Assembly: GCA_964501315.1 (NCBI GenBank)
Contig: CAZCSO010000041.1
Location: 1 to 8,363, forward strand
Direction: 5' to 3'
DNA length: 8,363 bases
DNA from: UBA5603 sp964501315
GTDB lineage: Bacteria > Bacillota_I > Bacilli_A > Izemoplasmatales > Hujiaoplasmataceae
The position numbers and the translations under genes are program-made. Position 1 is the first letter of the stretch. Each line of letters begins with the position of its first letter. The notes under the pieces were generated by a model that saw only the letters and a list, made by a program, of their open reading frames with translations, was not told the DNA's origin and made no database searches. Positions 7,801 through 8,363 of the stretch are shown in pieces.

Positions 7801-8228
7801 TTTTTCGTGAGATTTATGGGGGAGAACAAAGACTAAAAGATCAGCATGGAAGTAAAGATATTGAAAATATTTTCAAATCTTCCGTCAATCCGGGGGATTT
7901 GGTGGCAATGCTGGGGGGGAATAGCGCAGGAATAAACAATCGCAACGATTTTTGGAAAAATTTGGGATACGATTTGACCCGAGGATTACCGACTCTTTTT
8001 AACGGCGGATTGGAAGCCAATTTGGATAATCCGGATCAAACATCTTCGCATTCAGGATATAAGTGTGTGATAGGGTGTGGGGAAAGTGGAATAACGCCTA
8101 GTGATAAAAGATATTATTTCGATCCAGCGACAAATTCTGAACTTACTCTCGATAGTTTTTATCGAGCAATTCATACTGATCCGAGCTATTCAAATGTCTA
8201 TATTCCACAAGCAGGAGATAAAAAGTGA
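1869..8228 (+). CDS. TpsA filamentous haemagglutinin (FhaB/CdiA-like) with a hydrolase-like C-terminus
   Basis: Large secreted beta-helical exoprotein, the substrate of the adjacent TpsB. AGGAG (1859-1863), overlapping the tpsB stop, sits 5 bases before the ATG. Residues 1-27 are a standard signal peptide (cleavage after Ala25 or Ala27), without the long ESPR extension of many FhaB/CdiA proteins. The TPS domain (about 28-270) has NANL (97-100, usually NPNL) and NPNGI (137-141). Short repeats follow, then a His-rich insert (516-548), the conserved central FhaB module (615-750), 19-21-residue FHA-1 repeats (770-830), haemagglutinin-type repeats (about 924-1640) with a helical insert (1302-1372), a pre-C-terminal segment NRDIAKAQEITEDES (from 1666), a Gly-rich hydrophobic stretch (1731-1747), and a C-terminal module (about 1758-2119) with lipase-like motifs. 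Only two cysteines exist, Cys2066 and Cys2070. The frame is intact. At 2,119 residues it is shorter than typical CdiA (3,000 or more). The adhesin/exoprotein class is secure; the effector role is inference. Confidence 0.93.
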   Translation: MFTHLYRQSISYALASVLLGNTLFAEAIVVDEAAPLFNQPQMDVTANGIPLVNIVTPGVNGLSHNKFSAFSIEQKGVILNNATNAVQTQLGGWVQGNANLGTTPARVILNEVTGTNRSLLQGYAEVAGHRADLIIANPNGITVNGGGFINTARATLTTGMPQISGNTLSGFYVRHGDISIEGDGLNASNIDRVDLYTKALRLNAEIHAKKLDVVTGQNSIALDGTVVADEVVGNAEFSIDSGALGGIYGEMIRLVGTDKGVGINLPPIAYAGDSLELTADGEIVIATAIAEHSLRSQSSELIVNKKMYAGNIDVEVSDAMRNKGAIIADTLNISGGDIVNDGGIIGTDTFLAHTRQMTNNGVLYSAKKIDIAASDLLLNAEGAYIVSGGDIIIHDSGTVRNEAATIDAQQDLSIDALSLENFSTNVPDKSSVTSSISITDYFAPEFRDHRTTTTTIEAIDKTGFSPAYIMSGNDMMIDAAIHNRYSMISANRDLYLSGSLNNEAAVNAHEIIDISHYVEHWEKHGKWGKHAWYHNYSYYEHSDTILDHVYSTIWAGRNLHGNLIGINNADVVAGIAPINISSNEIPESSHFTDLIADGSYTLPEGDYGRFVAVSNPSLPYLIESNPLYTDFNTFISSDYIMDRLHLDSAANTKRLGDAAYETQLVRDAVFRLSGERYLAGFGNDTAQYRGLMDNALLAQGDLNLEFGVTLSSEQVRALNRDIVWMEEREVSGQRVLVPVVYLASLKNQELTQGGKIIAGGDVALALDGALSNAGEVRAGGVLLAQADRISNTGGTIKSASDMLLRTTNDITNTSGTIRGNNVALISDNGNIVSQSATKSIDLNEYAGTTGKLSAVGERAEIWAKGNLIAGAAKDITLTGAETSAGGNIALSGENVTLSALEQNSLYKTTWAQGSSEIEKIKQHTSILTAGGDTNIDAANDITVNSSNIAGKEIALNAGGNIAVTASNDREFTDVRTSYKGTFASGSSRDTTLKESVVSSAINGNNIAITSGKDTTLQAANLKAAQNIQVDAAGDINVLAKAYREAELHQESKSSFGGLVSSASLDSTDAVKLHEATLKTEAKNIIMNSGKDLTIVASNVSAGDAIGLAAIQNVNVLSDEEQKTKQYYSKKSGLGLGLNDGMLTVSEEKQTQDAKADITQKSAILSANTVVVEAGQDVTSIGSNIVASTIDVNAQRDVNILSATESASHQHKESIVKAGIGVTLNMNEASIFAGVITKSDKLGEGQTQEVSTQLLGDNIIVHSGNNTNVLASNVFANNDVSIHADKNINILSEDATAYKNQVHEELKAGIKVGVEQHVTNAAKQLSSNAQSLSKSDNAVNAASMVLRSIDLVSNTLSHSISVGFDAIAEMSKSETSAQSTSAQSSTIAAGHDVTLDAGKEVTVAGSDVIAGNKISMNAESITLKSSAQNTSFSLSDKSGSFKVTLFGTREGQVDASYAQAKNQSNDTTQRDAYVSGNDVIINTSGDTTLKGAHVSGNTVTANVGGNLNLISIQDTGSSKGDSNSIAISTGGSVNVGAGKSSRSKAWVEEQTGIIATKQADITVAGNTDLKGAIIATIDRNGNDVNSVHLTTGTLSARDIADYDKSTSMSIGLGNITAAQFQTNSKDTTGGTLEAGYGYSDKEQINRATIGGGTIALTSQESVSGTLNRDIAKAQEITEDESKNYDIYASENSINSVLNPTQTAEKWKQAAKDIGLSVRKEITENLPGSNDNGLAGVVGGGLDAISGLGILPSQRNGGGYVTQIAIQLFGDNRSILQSKDEAKFIALGLSKENKDYSEIKNSDGTISYVTNPNKTVRLTKNAEKDGNFDDMKLYIDETKAIALGLDKLFTNGIMNSVAEALQNQREQQGNPSIALLNYNQTHGIVGDLIEVGQDKLAVTTNMTQLATGGARQSGEIKTQLTKLTNGNLNSAAHSAGTVQDYLGTKLNQDEIGSIVQNNPNAKFTTQYDGSPVSSDAAGEFFREIYGGEQRLKDQHGSKDIENIFKSSVNPGDLVAMLGGNSAGINNRNDFWKNLGYDLTRGLPTLFNGGLEANLDNPDQTSSHSGYKCVIGCGESGITPSDKRYYFDPATNSELTLDSFYRAIHTDPSYSNVYIPQAGDKK
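1950..2678 (+). other. TPS (haemagglutination-activity) secretion domain of TpsA
   Basis: Residues 28-270 of TpsA, directly after the signal peptide. This N-terminal part of the beta-helix is the secretion signal read by the POTRA domains of TpsB and nucleates folding at the surface. Visible signatures are NANL (97-100) followed by ARVILNEVTG, then ADLIIANPNGI (131-141) and the GGGFINTARATLTTG segment after it. In Bordetella FhaB the corresponding motifs are NPNL and NPNGI; here the first has Ala in place of Pro. The C-terminal limit is approximate. Confidence 0.85.
3414..3512 (+). other. His- and aromatic-rich insert in TpsA (residues 516-548)
   Basis: Residues 516-548 contain seven histidines plus His548 (516, 520, 524, 530, 534, 541, 548), three tryptophans and several tyrosines, with a near-repeat HWEKHGKWGKHAW (520-532). 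The flanking regions look like ordinary FHA repeats (NRYSMISANRDLYLSGSLNN before, STIWAGRNLHGNL after), so this is a loop or insert on the beta-helix. No family is recognised. Metal binding or target recognition are possible roles, unproven. Confidence 0.5.
3711..4118 (+). other. Conserved central FhaB/CdiA-type module of TpsA (residues 615-750)
   Basis: This stretch is not repetitive and matches a module I recognise from large FhaB-like exoproteins: NPSLPYLIESNPLYTDF (615-631), the SSDYIMDRLHLD segment, KRLGDAAYETQLVRD, then DIVWMEE (721-727) and VLVPVVYLAS (735-744). It lies between the two beta-helical repeat regions, roughly where CdiA proteins carry receptor-binding segments. Its exact role is not established, so the receptor link is inference from position only. 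Confidence 0.6.
4176..4358 (+). repeat. FHA-1-type repeats in tpsA
   Basis: Successive beta-helix coils begin at LSNAGEVRAGG (residue 770), ISNTGGTIKSA (789) and ITNTSGTIRGN (810), giving spacings of 19 and 21 residues. The DNA also shows the repeat: the segments starting at 4239 and 4302 share AACAC and GCGGAACGATCA at a 63-base offset. This period is as expected for FHA-type beta-helix coils. Confidence 0.65.
4638..6788 (+). repeat. Haemagglutinin (FHA-2-like) repeat region of tpsA
   Basis: Residues about 924-1640 are a series of diverged units with a core like S-x-I-x-A-G-x-D-x-x-I-x-A-x-x-D-I-x-V, for example TSILTAGGDTNIDAANDITV (from 924), SGKDTTLQAANLKAAQNIQV, SGKDLTIVASNVSAGDAIGL, AGHDVTLDAGKEVTVAGSDV and SGDTTLKGAHVSGNTVTANV. 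Many units end in charged, His/Gln-rich hairpins. A predicted helical segment (1302-1372, Ala/Ser/Lys-rich) interrupts the series. Comparable repeats in CdiA sit between the receptor-binding segment and the toxin. Confidence 0.65.
7140..8225 (+). other. C-terminal alpha/beta-hydrolase-like module of TpsA (candidate effector)
   Basis: Residues about 1758-2119, beginning at YVTQIAIQLFGDNRS. The motif order fits a lipase-like alpha/beta hydrolase: a strand into TNGIMNS (1848-1854, possible oxyanion loop), NYNQTHGIVGDLIE (1875-1888), a nucleophile elbow LNSAAHSAGT with Ser1932 (A-H-S-A-G in place of G-x-S-x-G), NPGDLVA with Asp2010, and SSHSGY with His2061. Cys2066 and Cys2070 follow in KCVIGCG. 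Direct counting shows a fall in G+C from about 55% (6781-6900) to about 31% (7201-7380) at the module start. It has no VENN motif. The catalytic assignment rests on motif order only, and the substrate (lipid or other ester) is unknown. Confidence 0.55.
8213..8217 (+). promoter_or_regulatory. Ribosome binding site for the GTG-started lipoprotein gene
   Basis: AGGAG (8213-8217) lies within the last codons of tpsA, 7 bases before GTG at 8225. This strong site, together with the signal peptide that follows at once, decides the GTG start and the 4-base GTGA overlap with the tpsA stop (8226-8228). Confidence 0.75.
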
Positions 8229-8363
8229 AGCATTTATTACTTATTGGGATGATTCTGCTGATAAGCGGATGTTCAAAGCCCTATATGTCAACCATCTACC
8301 CCGATGATAAGCAGATGATACTAAAAGATCGCGCAGTGGATTTACCGATGCCATTTTACGATC
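8225..8363 (+). CDS. Small lipoprotein overlapping tpsA, candidate immunity or partner protein (partial)
   Basis: Only the first 46 codons are present; the gene runs off the right edge. The N-terminus is MKHLLLIGMILLISGC: basic n-region, hydrophobic core, and a lipobox I-S-G-C with the lipidated cysteine at residue 16. Residue 17 is Ser, not Asp, so by the Lol rule the protein should go to the outer membrane. The mature part visible (SKPYMSTIYPDDK, then QMILKDRAVDLPMPFYD) matches no family I recognise. The GTG start is supported by AGGAG at 8213-8217 and overlaps the tpsA stop by four bases, implying translational coupling and a functional link to TpsA. A periplasm-facing lipoprotein would be a fitting antidote for a lipase-like effector, or could help anchor or process TpsA. 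The lipoprotein call is strong; the role is inference. Confidence 0.8.
   Translation, partial: MKHLLLIGMILLISGCSKPYMSTIYPDDKQMILKDRAVDLPMPFYD

Noticed and set aside
8101..8307. 68-residue forward open frame spanning the tpsA end
   Set aside because: It overlaps the end of tpsA and the lipoprotein gene in another frame. The lipoprotein frame has a ribosome binding site, a signal peptide and a lipobox; this one has none.

Overview
The window carries one two-partner secretion (TPS, type Vb) locus, transcribed left to right, with fragments of other genes at both ends. The order is: the last codons of an upstream membrane-protein gene (1-51), a rho-independent terminator (71-97), an AT-rich promoter region (about 120-240), a TpsB outer-membrane transporter gene (241-1860), a 2,119-residue TpsA filamentous-haemagglutinin exoprotein gene (1869-8228), and a lipoprotein gene that starts inside the tpsA stop codon and runs off the right edge (8225 onward).

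The three genes look like one operon. The tpsB-tpsA gap is 8 bp and the tpsA ribosome binding site overlaps the tpsB stop codon. The tpsA and lipoprotein genes share four bases (GTGA). TpsB (FhaC/ShlB/HxuB family: signal peptide, plug helix, two POTRA domains, 16-strand barrel with VRGF) should thread TpsA across the outer membrane. TpsA has a signal peptide, a TPS domain with NANL and NPNGI motifs, FHA-type repeats, the conserved central FhaB module, a long second block of haemagglutinin repeats, and a C-terminal module of about 360 residues.

The C-terminal module is the most interesting part. It lacks the VENN delimiter of classical CdiA toxins. Its motif order instead fits an alpha/beta-hydrolase (lipase-like) domain: TNG (1848-1850), THG (1879-1881), AHSAG with Ser1932, NPGD with Asp2010, and His2061. 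Its coding DNA falls from roughly 50-55% G+C to about 31% G+C at 7201-7380, as expected of an exchangeable 3' cassette. The overlapping lipoprotein gene sits where an immunity or partner gene would be. My hypothesis is a TPS-delivered, lipase-like effector with a periplasmic lipoprotein partner. A surface-anchoring role for the C-terminus is the main alternative, because the only two cysteines of TpsA lie there as a close pair.

The organism is a Gram-negative bacterium. The 40-50% G+C coding DNA, very AT-rich intergenic DNA, and a consensus TATAAT with no clear -35 box are compatible with Campylobacterota (for example a Sulfuricurvum- or Sulfurimonas-like bacterium). That assignment is tentative. 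No RNA gene, insertion sequence or CRISPR array was seen.
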